Assembly (NCBI RefSeq): GCF_008641105.1
Contig: NZ_VTTI01000006.1
Location: forward strand, 176,139 to 240,138
Length of the DNA stretch: 64,000 bases
Origin: Halopseudomonas salina
Lineage (GTDB): Bacteria; Pseudomonadota; Gammaproteobacteria; Pseudomonadales; Pseudomonadaceae
Reading direction: 5' to 3'
Under the pieces are notes generated by a model. It saw only the letters and a program-made list of their open reading frames with translations. It was not told the origin of the DNA and did not search any database. Each line of letters starts with the position of its first letter. Position 1 is the stretch's first letter. The position numbers and the translations under genes were made by a program. Shown here in pieces: positions 1 through 12,912 of the stretch.

Positions 1-626
1 GCTGGGGGAGCTTCATGAGCTATGCAGCTGAGCATTACGGTGTGGAGTGCGTGGGTGTAACAATTTCCAGTGAGCAGGCCGCCTGGGTGAAGGCTCGCTA
101 CCCTGACCTGCCACTGGACTTCAGGTTGATGGACTATCGCGATCTGGAAGAGAAATTCGATCGCATAGCTAGCGTAGGCATGTTCGAGCATGTGGGTCGT
201 AAGAATCATCGTATATTCATGGAAGTAGCCCACCGCTGCCTTGAAGATAACGGCCTGTTTCTCCTGCACACAATTGGCAAGAACACCCGCAAGTCTGCCC
301 CGGATCCCTGGATCGACAAATACATTTTTCCCAATGGAGACCTGCCCTCCATCGGACAGCTGGGAGATGCTGCAGATGAACTTTTTGTAGTTGAGGATAT
401 GCACAACTTTGGCGCCGATTACGACCGTACCCTGATGGCATGGCATGAGAATTTCGAAAAAGCCTGGCCGCGATTTTCCAATCAGTTGGGCGAGCGCTTT
501 CACCGGATGTGGCGGTATTACCTTTTGTCTTGCGCTGGAGCATTCCGGGCGAGAGATATTCAGCTCTGGCAGTGGGTGCTCTCCAAGGAAGGCGTAAGCG
601 GTGGGTATCAGCGTGTGTCCGAGTGA
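1..626 (+). CDS. cfa: Cyclopropane-fatty-acyl-phospholipid synthase, C-terminal part (5' truncated by window)
   Basis: SAM-dependent enzyme that methylenates cis double bonds of unsaturated acyl chains in membrane phospholipids. The reading frame is open to the left edge (first full codon at base 3) and begins inside the SAM-binding region: WGSF is followed by YAAEHYGVECVGVTIS, then the GMFEHVG segment typical of the family. The WHENFEKAWP segment and the RMWRYYLLSCAGAFRARDIQ C-terminus also match. Only about the last 207 residues are present. The ATG at base 15 is internal, not the true start. It stops with TGA at 624-626 and no gene follows for about 450 bp. Confidence 0.93.
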   Translation, partial: WGSFMSYAAEHYGVECVGVTISSEQAAWVKARYPDLPLDFRLMDYRDLEEKFDRIASVGMFEHVGRKNHRIFMEVAHRCLEDNGLFLLHTIGKNTRKSAPDPWIDKYIFPNGDLPSIGQLGDAADELFVVEDMHNFGADYDRTLMAWHENFEKAWPRFSNQLGERFHRMWRYYLLSCAGAFRARDIQLWQWVLSKEGVSGGYQRVSE

Positions 627-1073
627 GTTCTTGATGGCTTGAACAGAAAGCTAACAGGCTACGTTGTGTGCGAATTGAAAGCATTTGGTTGATAGCCTGC
701 GGCTATCTCCTGTGATAGAGTACGCCCCCTCTAAACGGACCCCTTACCGGACAAGCCGATGAACAGTTTTCCCGGCGCTACGCCGCCATAGGTTTTACCT
801 CCCCAGATGACACTTTGTCATCCGCAAGCTATACCTTTGCTTGTGTGTAGTTGCCCTGGTAAACAGCGCTAAAGTCTGGCGCTATTGTTTACCCAAGGCA
901 GTCTTTATCCGGCCTGATCTTATCTGGCTGTGAATTAAATCCTGAGTTTCCTGATACGACCCTGTTATTTTTGCCGTTGAAAGCTGTGCCCTGGTTGCCC
1001 CATTCGGGATCGTCAGGCGAACACGGCATGCAGCAAAAAGTCCGGGCCCTTATTTTCCAAGTGGACGAATTGT
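627..1073. other. Gene-free stretch with two inverted repeats upstream of the SulP gene
   Basis: No credible ORF is seen. It holds a perfect 7-bp inverted repeat GATGACA-N3-TGTCATC (806-822). It also holds a longer hairpin, GGTAAACAGCGC at 858-869 pairing with GCGC at 879-882 and TGTTTACC at 886-893, with a TAT bulge. Neither is followed by a clear T-run, so terminator function for cfa is doubtful. They may be operators or leader structure for the anion transporter gene. Confidence 0.5.
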
Positions 1074-2567
<1,494 letters not shown>

Positions 2568-2588
2568 ATGAACAAGGAGAATAAACCG

Positions 2589-3446
2589 ATGACCAAGAAT
2601 ACCGTTCTGGCCTGCATCGACGGGTCGCTTTCCTCGACGGGTGTATGTGATTACGCGGCCTGGGCCAGTCTGGCCCTGGACGCCCCGCTGGTCTTTATCC
2701 ATGTGCTTGACCAGCAGCATGCTCAGCCTCGCGGTGATCTGTCAGGCAACATCGGCCTTGGCAGTCGAGAGCACCTGCTCGACGAGCTGGCCGAGCTGGA
2801 TGAGAAGCGTGGCAGGTTGATGCGTGAGCAGGGTCGCCTGATGCTGGAGGCTGCAGTTGAGCGCGCCCGCGCCGATGGCGTACCAGAGCCGCTCAGCCGG
2901 CAACGTAACGGCGATTTGGTTGAAACCCTGAATGAGCTTGAGCACGAGATTCGCTTACTGGTCATCGGTCGCCAGGGTGAGGTAGGTGATTCCGTGGGCC
3001 AGCATGTGGGTAGTCACCTGGAAAGCGTGATCCGCACCATGCATCGGCCGATCCTGGTCACCGCTGGCGAATTCCGCAAACCCGCCAGCGTGATGCTCGC
3101 GTTCGATAACAGTGCGACTACACGCAAGGGGGTCGAGATGCTCGCGGACAGCCCCTTATTCGTTGGGCTACCGATCCATTTGGTGATGGTTGGCGCCGAT
3201 ACCAATGATGCCTGGGAAGCAATCAACGCTGCCAAGAACCGGTTGGAAAAGGCCGGTTTTGAGGTTCATGTAAATATCAAGGCCGGTGAAGTCGAGAAGG
3301 TGCTGATGGACTACGAACAGGAGCACGATATCGACCTGCTGGTCATGGGTGCCTACGGCCACTCGCGGATCCGTCAGTTTTTTGTGGGTAGTACCACGAC
3401 CAATATCCTGCAGAAAACGTCCCGTCCCGTCTTATTGCTGCGCTGA
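2589..3446 (+). CDS. Universal stress protein, tandem UspA domains
   Basis: Soluble protein of 285 residues with two Usp domains, residues about 5-150 and 155-285. The second ends in the nucleotide-binding pattern GAYGHSRIRQFFVGSTTTN followed by ILQKTSRPVLLLR. The frame is open from an ATG at 2568. The ATG at 2589 is preferred because a strong AAGGAG lies nine bases before it, and that Shine-Dalgarno would be inside the coding sequence of the longer form. Two-domain Usp proteins of this kind (UspE-like) accumulate in stationary phase or anaerobic stress in relatives. It is sandwiched between SulP and a DksA-type protein on the same strand. Confidence 0.9.
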   Translation: MTKNTVLACIDGSLSSTGVCDYAAWASLALDAPLVFIHVLDQQHAQPRGDLSGNIGLGSREHLLDELAELDEKRGRLMREQGRLMLEAAVERARADGVPEPLSRQRNGDLVETLNELEHEIRLLVIGRQGEVGDSVGQHVGSHLESVIRTMHRPILVTAGEFRKPASVMLAFDNSATTRKGVEMLADSPLFVGLPIHLVMVGADTNDAWEAINAAKNRLEKAGFEVHVNIKAGEVEKVLMDYEQEHDIDLLVMGAYGHSRIRQFFVGSTTTNILQKTSRPVLLLR

Positions 3447-3455
3447 GTAGCTGAT

Positions 3456-3797
3456 ATGGACTCGACGCTGCGAGCCGAGTTGGATGGGCTGCTTCATCGC
3501 CGCATTGCCGAGTTTGAGGCGGGTTGTGCAGCGGGCTCTTCGCGCAGTGAGGCGGTCGAGCTGGACCAAGCCAGGGTCGGTCGCCTGTCACGGATGGATG
3601 CAATGCAGCAGCAGGCTATGCTTGATGCCACGAAGATACGTAACCAGCAGGAACTGAAAAGGCTGGTCAGGGCGCTGGCACGCGTTGAGTCAGATGACTT
3701 CGGCTACTGCGAAGAGTGCGGCGAACCTATAGCCGCCGGGCGGCTGAGGATTGATCCGGCGGCCCATCTGTGTGTGGAGTGTGCAGCCCAGCACTGA
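3456..3797 (+). CDS. TraR/DksA-family C4 zinc-finger protein
   Basis: 113-residue protein ending in a C4 zinc finger (CEECGEPIAAGRLRIDPAAHLCVEC), with an N-terminal helical region and acidic/basic coiled-coil segment. Members of this family bind in the secondary channel of RNA polymerase, and short members can act without ppGpp. It lies nine bases downstream of the universal stress protein, so it is probably the third gene of that operon. It is shorter than true DksA (about 150 residues) and lacks a clear DxxDxA coiled-coil tip, so a DksA role is not assumed. Confidence 0.85.
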   Translation: MDSTLRAELDGLLHRRIAEFEAGCAAGSSRSEAVELDQARVGRLSRMDAMQQQAMLDATKIRNQQELKRLVRALARVESDDFGYCEECGEPIAAGRLRIDPAAHLCVECAAQH

Positions 3798-3863
3798 ACT
3801 TTCGACCCGTGCCCCGAATACACAAAACCTCCGAGGCCAGACAGTGATACGAAGGGAGAGAAC

Positions 3864-4508
3864 GTGAAACTGAAGCGACTTTTACGACCAGTGGGGCGTG
3901 CGTTGCCATTTATTGCCGCGATTGCATTGGCCGCATGGGTACTGGATCCGCCCGAGCTGCCTGATTTATCCAATGAGAGTGATGATACCCAAGAGAGGGT
4001 GCTGCAGAGCTGGCAACTCGGCGAGGTGGTGGTGCTGGTGCGGCACCTGGAGCGCTGTGACCGTTCGGAGTGGCCCTGCCTGGATGGGCGGGACGGCATC
4101 ACCGCGCGTTCAGTGGATATCGGCAAAGCGTTGTCAGAGGATTTCTACCAGTTGGGTCTGGATCAGGCGATGTTGTACAACAGCCCGATGACCCGTACCG
4201 ACCAAACTGCGGATATTCTGTTCGGAGATCATAGCGGTGATCGCAATTGGCTGAATAAATGCCGTAAAAGCGATTCGCTTTTAAAGGATGTCATGCATTT
4301 CAAGCAGCCCGGCAAAAACCTTGTACTGATAACACATAGCACCTGTATTGCCCGGTTCGAGGAAGCGCTCGGATTCTCAAGCGACACACCGGATTACGGT
4401 ACTTCGATCTTCCTCATAGCGAAAACGGATGTTGGCCATCCACGCGTCAAGGGCTTCCTTGATGTAGAAGACTGGGATCGGGTGTTCGAGGCCAACGACG
4501 TCCTCTAG
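3864..4508 (+). CDS. Ais/PmrG-like histidine phosphatase, membrane-anchored
   Basis: 214 residues with an N-terminal hydrophobic anchor (about residues 13-27) and a histidine-phosphatase core: VVVLVRHLERCDRSEWPC, with the catalytic Arg60-His61 pair, and a distal His in LITHSTCI near residue 157. The RHxERCDRS signature matches the Ais/PmrG group, whose enteric members are LPS core heptose(II)-phosphate phosphatases. It probably faces the periplasm. No LPS genes are nearby, so the substrate is unknown. The start is supported by GGGAGAG about eight bases before the ATG. Confidence 0.78.
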   Translation: MKLKRLLRPVGRALPFIAAIALAAWVLDPPELPDLSNESDDTQERVLQSWQLGEVVVLVRHLERCDRSEWPCLDGRDGITARSVDIGKALSEDFYQLGLDQAMLYNSPMTRTDQTADILFGDHSGDRNWLNKCRKSDSLLKDVMHFKQPGKNLVLITHSTCIARFEEALGFSSDTPDYGTSIFLIAKTDVGHPRVKGFLDVEDWDRVFEANDVL

Positions 4509-4520
4509 TCGCCGAGCCTG

Positions 4521-5726
4521 CTACGCTGAGGCTCTTGCCGCGGTGGCCGCCAGGGCTGCCGAAGCTGCCGTATACACGGCAAGCAGCGCTACCAGGCCGG
4601 CGATGCCGACCCCTGCGTCCAGAAGCAGCCCCAGGGCCACCGGCGCTACCGCAGTGGAGAGCACCATGATGGCCTGCATCACCGACCGTATTGCGCCGAT
4701 GTGGCGCACTCCATAGCGTTCCGGCCACAGGGCGCCGAGGGTGGCGTTCATCGCGCCCTGGCTCAAGCCGAGTAACCCGAGGAACAGCCAGGGTATCCAA
4801 TCGGCACCGCTTAAGCCGAGCACCAGCAGGCCGGAGAGCAGCGGTATCAGCGCCACCGGCAAGAGCTTTTGCGCGCCGACACGATCAATCAGCACGCCGG
4901 CCAGAAACAGACTCAGGAAGTGTCCGGCGCCGTAGCTGATGAACGCACGGGCAAAGTCTTCCAAGCTCCAGCCACGGAGCGTTGTGATCGCCCCCTGGTG
5001 GAAGAACAATGCCGTGACGATAAACGGGACTGCTATCGAGGCAGGTAAAAGCAGATAGAATCCGCGGTCGCGCAGCACCTCAGCACGGGTCCAACCAGTC
5101 AGGGTATGCTCGGCGTGATCACCGCTTGCCTGTGGATGACTGGCATTACGGCTTAGCCAGAGCATCAGGGGCAATAGTACGATGAGCAGGATAACCGCCG
5201 AGGCGATCCAGCTTCCACGCCAGCCAACAGCTACCACCAGTGCCGAGATCAGCAGCGGTAACACCGCCTCTGACAAGGGAAAACCGCTGGCGCTGAAAGC
5301 CACTACCTTGCCTCGATTAAGACTGAAATAACGTCCGGCCGTGGTCATGCCTATATGCGAGAGCATGGCCTGACCGCCAAACCGCACTAGAAGAAACCCG
5401 AGCGCCAGCATCCACAGGTACCCGGCCAGGCCCAGCATCAAACAGCCAGCGCTGAGTACCAGGATGGCCATCAGTGTGACCCGGCGCAGCGACCAGTGAT
5501 CGAGCAGGGAGCCGAACCGCAGCAGCAGCGCGGCCGAGCACAGGGTGGCGAGGCTATAGGTCAGTCCGTAAAGTGAATGAGAAAGGCCGAAAGCGTTGCG
5601 CAATTGATCGCCGAAAAGGCCGAGCAGGAACGTCTGGCCGAACCCCGAAGAGGCCGTAGCGAGCAGCGCAAATAGAGCCAGGGAGGGGTTTTCCTGAAGA
5701 AACGGCAGAAGGCGCCTGAACAGCAT
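4521..5726 (-). CDS. MFS transporter
   Basis: 401-residue inner-membrane protein with about twelve hydrophobic segments in two halves, joined by a hydrophilic loop near residue 200 (RNASHPQASGDHAEHT). The cytoplasmic loop between TM2 and TM3 reads FGSLLDHWSLRRV, a degenerate version of the MFS motif A. It resembles the YbfB/OxlT-like sugar or organic acid branch, but the substrate cannot be assigned. It sits 18 bases downstream of holA on the same strand, so it may be read through from that operon. An AGGA lies upstream of the ATG. Confidence 0.85.
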   Translation of the reverse strand: MLFRRLLPFLQENPSLALFALLATASSGFGQTFLLGLFGDQLRNAFGLSHSLYGLTYSLATLCSAALLLRFGSLLDHWSLRRVTLMAILVLSAGCLMLGLAGYLWMLALGFLLVRFGGQAMLSHIGMTTAGRYFSLNRGKVVAFSASGFPLSEAVLPLLISALVVAVGWRGSWIASAVILLIVLLPLMLWLSRNASHPQASGDHAEHTLTGWTRAEVLRDRGFYLLLPASIAVPFIVTALFFHQGAITTLRGWSLEDFARAFISYGAGHFLSLFLAGVLIDRVGAQKLLPVALIPLLSGLLVLGLSGADWIPWLFLGLLGLSQGAMNATLGALWPERYGVRHIGAIRSVMQAIMVLSTAVAPVALGLLLDAGVGIAGLVALLAVYTAASAALAATAARASA

Positions 5727-5744
5727 GGGTAGGTCCTGCGGATA

Positions 5745-6791
5745 TTAGTGTGGAGCGGGTGCAGTCAGGGTTAACCGGACCCCGGCGACAGCCAGCACCA
5801 TGGCGCTGAGACCATCCCAGGCGGAGCCGGGCTGTTGCCCCTTTATCTGTTCATCAATCTGTTGCGCCGCCTGCAGCCACTGATCCCAGGCGGTCGCGGA
5901 ATGCCGCTGCAGCGCTTGGCCCAACACAGGCTTGCGTTTGTCCCAGACCGGCGGGCGTTGGCTGGCGAAGACCCGGTCGAGGGGGATCTGCTGTTTGAGT
6001 CCATGGGCCATGCTGGCCAGGCTACGGATCTCCCGGGCCAGTGCCCAGAGTATTATGGGGGCTTCGACCCCTTCACCGCGTAAGCCCTGCAGAATTCTGA
6101 GCGCTTGTGCGGCCTGGCCCAGCAGCATGGCATCGACCAGCGAAAACACATCGAAACGGGCGCTGTCGGCAACTACCTTCTGGACCGTCTCCAGATCGAG
6201 ATGACCGGCGTCACAGTACAGTTTGAGTTTCTGGATTTCCTGCTCGGCTGCGAGCAGATTGCCCTCGACCCTGGTACTCAGCAGATCGAGTGCTTCTGCA
6301 CTGGGCGTAATACCCTCGGCAGCCAGCCGCTCGCGCATCCAGCCGGGCAATTGCTGGGCATCCACTGGCCATATCTGGAGAAAGCGGCTGTTGGCATGCT
6401 CGGTCAGTGCCTTGGCCCACTTGGTGCGCTGGGTACTGCCATCGAGTTTGGGCAGGCTGATCAGTAATGTGGTGTCAGGCGGTGGGCTGTCGAGCCAGGC
6501 CAGTATTGCCTTGGCGCCCTCATCCCCGGGTTTGCCGCCCGGTATGCGCAGCTCGACAAGGCGTTTTTGAGCAAAGAGTGACAGGCTGTGGCTGGTGTCA
6601 TGTAGCTGGCCCCAGTCGAAGGAGCGGTCCACATGGAAGACCAGCCGTTCCTCACTGCCATCGCGCCGGCACGCAGCCCGGACCTGGTCGGCCGCTTCAC
6701 CGGCAAGCAGCGGTTCGTCGCTGCTGATTGCATACACCGGGGCCAGGCTTTCCTTGAGTTGGCGCGCCAACTGGCCAGCGTTGAGTTTCAT
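5745..6791 (-). CDS. holA: DNA polymerase III subunit delta
   Basis: 348 residues, the usual length. Delta is the clamp-opening wrench of the clamp loader and binds the beta sliding clamp. The N-terminus MKLNAGQLARQLKESLAPVYAISSDEPLLAGEAAD is followed by the AAA+-like fold without a working P-loop, as is normal for delta. The C-terminal collar is recognisable from SLVDAMLLGQAAQALRILQGL. It lies six bases downstream of lptE, the conserved leuS-lptE-holA order of gammaproteobacteria. Confidence 0.95.
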   Translation of the reverse strand: MKLNAGQLARQLKESLAPVYAISSDEPLLAGEAADQVRAACRRDGSEERLVFHVDRSFDWGQLHDTSHSLSLFAQKRLVELRIPGGKPGDEGAKAILAWLDSPPPDTTLLISLPKLDGSTQRTKWAKALTEHANSRFLQIWPVDAQQLPGWMRERLAAEGITPSAEALDLLSTRVEGNLLAAEQEIQKLKLYCDAGHLDLETVQKVVADSARFDVFSLVDAMLLGQAAQALRILQGLRGEGVEAPIILWALAREIRSLASMAHGLKQQIPLDRVFASQRPPVWDKRKPVLGQALQRHSATAWDQWLQAAQQIDEQIKGQQPGSAWDGLSAMVLAVAGVRLTLTAPAPH

Positions 6792-6797
6792 CCGGCC

Positions 6798-7346
6798 TCA
6801 GGGCGTCTGTTGGCTGTCAAGCGCCTGCTCGCGGGCCGAGAGCTCGCTTTCGCTCAGGCTGGACAGGCGAAACAGCAACTGCCGGGTAAGATCATTGCGC
6901 ATCTCGCGGCGCAGCAGATCTTCTTCCTCGCTGGTACCGGTCAGGTTATCGCTATCGTTGACAAAGAGTCGCTGGGATTTGAGTGTTGCCGGGCCTACCA
7001 GAGCCCGGCCACGCTCGTCGCTGATCTGGAAAGTGAGACTGGTCTCCAGCTCGAATTCGGCTGGTGTAGCACGGCTCGTATAGCTGACGGCAGTCTTGTC
7101 CTCACGCTCTTCGAGCAGTTGCAGATGATAGGGAGCGGTTTGGGTTATTTCCACGCCATCGATTTGCAGTGCCTGGCGGATATTGCGATACAGCTGGCCG
7201 TAGCTGTTGCGCGCGCTTAGCTGCAGCTCCTCGAGTTGGACGTTATCCACGCCAGTACCGCGTAGGTGGAACCCACAACCACTGAGCGCGAGACTCAGGG
7301 CTATCAGCATGCAGCCAAGCAACTGGCGATGATGGTTCGTTAACAT
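6798..7346 (-). CDS. lptE: LPS-assembly lipoprotein LptE
   Basis: Outer-membrane lipoprotein that plugs LptD and helps insert LPS into the outer leaflet. With the ATG at 7346 it has 182 residues and a clean lipoprotein signal: basic start, hydrophobic core, lipobox LSGC followed by GFHLRGTG. A GGAG seven bases upstream supports this start. Longer in-frame starts (7364, 7406) run into the leuS end and spoil the signal peptide. The body (SARNSYGQLYRNIRQAL, EEEDLLRREMRNDLTRQLL) matches the family. Confidence 0.95.
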   Translation of the reverse strand: MLTNHHRQLLGCMLIALSLALSGCGFHLRGTGVDNVQLEELQLSARNSYGQLYRNIRQALQIDGVEITQTAPYHLQLLEEREDKTAVSYTSRATPAEFELETSLTFQISDERGRALVGPATLKSQRLFVNDSDNLTGTSEEEDLLRREMRNDLTRQLLFRLSSLSESELSAREQALDSQQTP

Positions 7347-7365
7347 GTTGGCTCTCCGTTGCATG

Positions 7366-10161
<2,796 letters not shown>

Positions 10162-10234
10162 TCAAGGCAACTATGCTCAGGTTATCTGGCGAGCGGATTT
10201 TCAACGCAGGCCTACACCAGAGGAGACGAGTTTC

Positions 10235-10528
10235 ATGAAAGGGACGGTACCCGAATCGCACGAGCGGAGCCGGGATTCCTCCTACGGACGACTGTTGCGT
10301 CGTCTGGATCAGGCAATGGATATGGCGCGCACGCGCCAGTGGATGGAGGGAAACCCTCCGGCTCTGACGGAGCTGGAGCTCAACGGCCTGACACAGGAGG
10401 ATCAACGGCTGCTCTGGCGTATTCTGCAGGCACTGGAGAGCGGCGTTTCACTTCCTGGTGGCGGGGGCAATTCTGCGAGCTCGCTGGCGCTTTACCGCGC
10501 AGCCTGCGAGACAGGCCAGCACCACTAG
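10235..10528 (+). CDS. Small hypothetical protein of unknown function, convergent with lnt
   Basis: 97 residues, not recognised. A GGAG about ten bases before the ATG supports translation. The first 70 residues look like a helical soluble protein (RLLRRLDQAMDMARTRQW, LTQEDQRLLWRILQALESG). The tail is low-complexity, glycine- and serine-rich, and overlaps the 3' end of lnt by 81 bases on the opposite strand. Many pseudomonads carry a small zinc-ribbon gene in this leuS-lnt gap, but this ORF has no ribbon cysteines. It could be real with a recently extended 3' end, or chance. Confidence 0.5.
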   Translation: MKGTVPESHERSRDSSYGRLLRRLDQAMDMARTRQWMEGNPPALTELELNGLTQEDQRLLWRILQALESGVSLPGGGGNSASSLALYRAACETGQHH

Positions 10529-12001
10529 CCATAATGGCCAGTCTGGCCAGTGCAAATAGGGCGTCAGCCCTGTGCGGGGCTGCACTTCGCCAGTCAGTAC
10601 CGCCTGCTCGAACTGCGGTATGCGCTGGGTAATTCTGCCCCGATGATCAATCAGCGCGGTCACCCCGTTGTTGGTGCCGCGGATCATCCAGCGGCCGCTT
10701 TCCATTGCCCTCATGCGCGCCATCTGCAGGTGCTGCAGGGGGCCGATCGAACGACCAAACCAGCTATCATTGCTGATGGTAATGAGCAGCTCGCTTTGCG
10801 CTGCCAGGCGTGCGGCAAAATGCGGGTATACCGCTTCATAACAGATGAAGGGCGCGAGTCGGTATCCGGCGGCTTTTAGTGGCTGCTGAACGGCAGGTCC
10901 GCGGGTAAAGCTCGACATGGGCAGGTCGAAGAAGGCGATCAAACCGCGCAGGACCTCCTCCAGTGGAACATATTCGCCGAAGGGGACCAGTTTGTGTTTC
11001 AGGTATTGCTCATCCTGCTGACCCGCAACCATGATGCCATTATAGATCTGTAGTACATCATTGTCGTACTCATCCACCGGGATGCCGGTAATCAGTGTGG
11101 TGCCCTGTTCCGCAAGGCGCGCGGCCATGCCGTTGGTAAAGGCCAGCGCCTGGCTCTGCAGAACCGGAACGGCGGTCTCGGGCCACAGGATCAGATCAAC
11201 AGGCGCCAGGGCGATGCTCAGATCGCGATAGAGTGTCAGGGTCTGGTCAATGTGATCCGGATCCCATTTGCGTGACTGGGGGATGTCCGCCTGAATCAGT
11301 GCAACTGACAACGGCGAGCCGGTAGGTTGCGTCCATTCCAGTGTGGAAAGGCCCATACCGCCCAGCCAGATGACCAGCAACAGGGCAGTGCCCGTGCTGG
11401 CTGACCGGATACTCCGCCACAGGCCCGGCTCGCTCAGCAGGCAGGCGGACAAAACGCTCAGAAAGCTCAACAGCCAGACGCCGCCTAGCGGCGCCCAACC
11501 TGCCAGCCAGGTGTCGGTATGCCCATATCCGTGGTAGAGCCAGGGAAAACCAGTGAGAAACCAGCCGCGGAAAACCTCCTGCAGCACCCAGAGCGCAGCA
11601 AATCCCCAGCAGGCCAGCCAGGGATTGCCTGTGGGCCGCAACCAGCGGGCCCATAGCCATGCCATCAGCGCGATCACCAGGGCCAGACCGGCGACAAAGC
11701 CGGCGGTCAGCAGTCCGGCGAGAATCGGCGAAGCATAGCCATGCACATGGATGCTGATATATACCCAGGATACGCCGCTGGCGAACAGACCCAGACCCCA
11801 GAACCAGCCGCGCAGTGCTGCCTGACCGGGTTGTAATTGTTGGAGCCCCTGGAACAGCAAGGCGACCGAGAGCAGACCCAGCGGCCACAGCCCGAAAGGG
11901 CTGAGCGCAAGGGTACTCAGCGCGCCTGCCAGCAGAGCCAACAGATGGCCCGGCCAGCCGGGCGCGCGCAGCCAGTTGAGTAGGGTGTTCAGCAGGGGCA
12001 T
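10448..12001 (-). CDS. lnt: Apolipoprotein N-acyltransferase
   Basis: Inner-membrane enzyme adding the third acyl chain to the N-terminal cysteine of lipoproteins, needed for Lol sorting. 517 residues: about seven hydrophobic segments in the first 215, then a nitrilase-fold periplasmic domain. The catalytic triad is visible as Glu275 (ILWPETAVP), Lys335/337 (KHKLVPFGEY) and Cys387 (APFICYEAVYP). A final hydrophobic segment (PLWLVVLACLAGCAV) closes it. It lies eight bases downstream of corC in the miaB-phoH-ybeY-corC-lnt block. Confidence 0.96.
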   Translation of the reverse strand: MPLLNTLLNWLRAPGWPGHLLALLAGALSTLALSPFGLWPLGLLSVALLFQGLQQLQPGQAALRGWFWGLGLFASGVSWVYISIHVHGYASPILAGLLTAGFVAGLALVIALMAWLWARWLRPTGNPWLACWGFAALWVLQEVFRGWFLTGFPWLYHGYGHTDTWLAGWAPLGGVWLLSFLSVLSACLLSEPGLWRSIRSASTGTALLLVIWLGGMGLSTLEWTQPTGSPLSVALIQADIPQSRKWDPDHIDQTLTLYRDLSIALAPVDLILWPETAVPVLQSQALAFTNGMAARLAEQGTTLITGIPVDEYDNDVLQIYNGIMVAGQQDEQYLKHKLVPFGEYVPLEEVLRGLIAFFDLPMSSFTRGPAVQQPLKAAGYRLAPFICYEAVYPHFAARLAAQSELLITISNDSWFGRSIGPLQHLQMARMRAMESGRWMIRGTNNGVTALIDHRGRITQRIPQFEQAVLTGEVQPRTGLTPYLHWPDWPLWLVVLACLAGCAVKRQRARRIAPATRK

Positions 12002-12008
12002 GGCATTC

Positions 12009-12848
12009 TCAGGATTCGACGACGGTTACCCGCAGCAGGTGCACCCGGCGGCTGTCTGAATTGAGCACGCGCACGCGGAACCCGTCCAGCTCGACGACCT
12101 CGTTGCGTCTTGGCAAATGACCAAATGCATTCATTACCAGGCCGCCCACGGTATCGAATTCCTCATCCGGGAACTCGGTGCCGAAATGCTCGTTGAAGTC
12201 TTCGATCGGAGTCAGCCCCTTAACCAGGAAATCACCGCTATGCAGCGGCTTGATCTGGCTGTCTTCGTCTATGTCGTGCTCGTCTTCGATGTCACCGACA
12301 ATCTGCTCAAGCACGTCCTCGATGGTCACCAGGCCGGAAACGCCGCCGTACTCGTCAATCACGATAGCCATGTGATTGCGCGTGGCACGAAACTCCTTGA
12401 GGAGCACGTTCAAGCGTTTGGACTCGGGCACGCAGGTGGCCGGACGGAGGATTTCCTTGATGTTGAAACGCTCGGTGTTTTCCTCTAGCAGCAGGGGCAG
12501 CAGGTCCTTGGCGAGGAGAATACCCAGCACATCATCCAGGCTGTCGCCGGTGACCGGGAACCGCGAGTGGGCCGCCTCGATCACTTCAGGCAGAAACTCG
12601 CGGGGTGACTGGCTCGAGCGGATGGTGATCATCTGCGAGCGTGGGATCATGATGTCGCGTACCTGCATGTCGGAGACCTGCAGCGCGCCCTCGATAATCG
12701 ACAGTGCCTCGATATCCAGTACTTCGTTGGCATGCGCTTCGCGCAACAGTTCCAGCAGTTCCTGGCGGTTCTTGGGTTCATGGACAAAAGCCTGGACCAG
12801 TTTGTCCAGCCAGGTCTTGTGTCCGTTGGTCGATCGATCTTCGCTCAT
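12009..12848 (-). CDS. corC: CorC/HlyC-family CBS-domain protein
   Basis: 279 residues without membrane segments: two CBS domains (about residues 65-190) and a C-terminal CorC_HlyC domain (residues about 200-275, PIEDFNEHFGTEFPDEEFDTVG). The family was linked to CorA-dependent Mg2+/Co2+ efflux and bears on ribosome and membrane homeostasis with YbeY. The start is supported by AAAGGA just before the ATG, in the form AGAAAGGAACC. It lies between ybeY and lnt, as in most gammaproteobacteria. Confidence 0.94.
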   Translation of the reverse strand: MSEDRSTNGHKTWLDKLVQAFVHEPKNRQELLELLREAHANEVLDIEALSIIEGALQVSDMQVRDIMIPRSQMITIRSSQSPREFLPEVIEAAHSRFPVTGDSLDDVLGILLAKDLLPLLLEENTERFNIKEILRPATCVPESKRLNVLLKEFRATRNHMAIVIDEYGGVSGLVTIEDVLEQIVGDIEDEHDIDEDSQIKPLHSGDFLVKGLTPIEDFNEHFGTEFPDEEFDTVGGLVMNAFGHLPRRNEVVELDGFRVRVLNSDSRRVHLLRVTVVES

Positions 12849-12912
12849 GGTTCCTTTCTACTCGTTGTGGAAATGTGTATAGCGTTTGGAAACAGTTGTA
12901 ATAGGTATTGTG

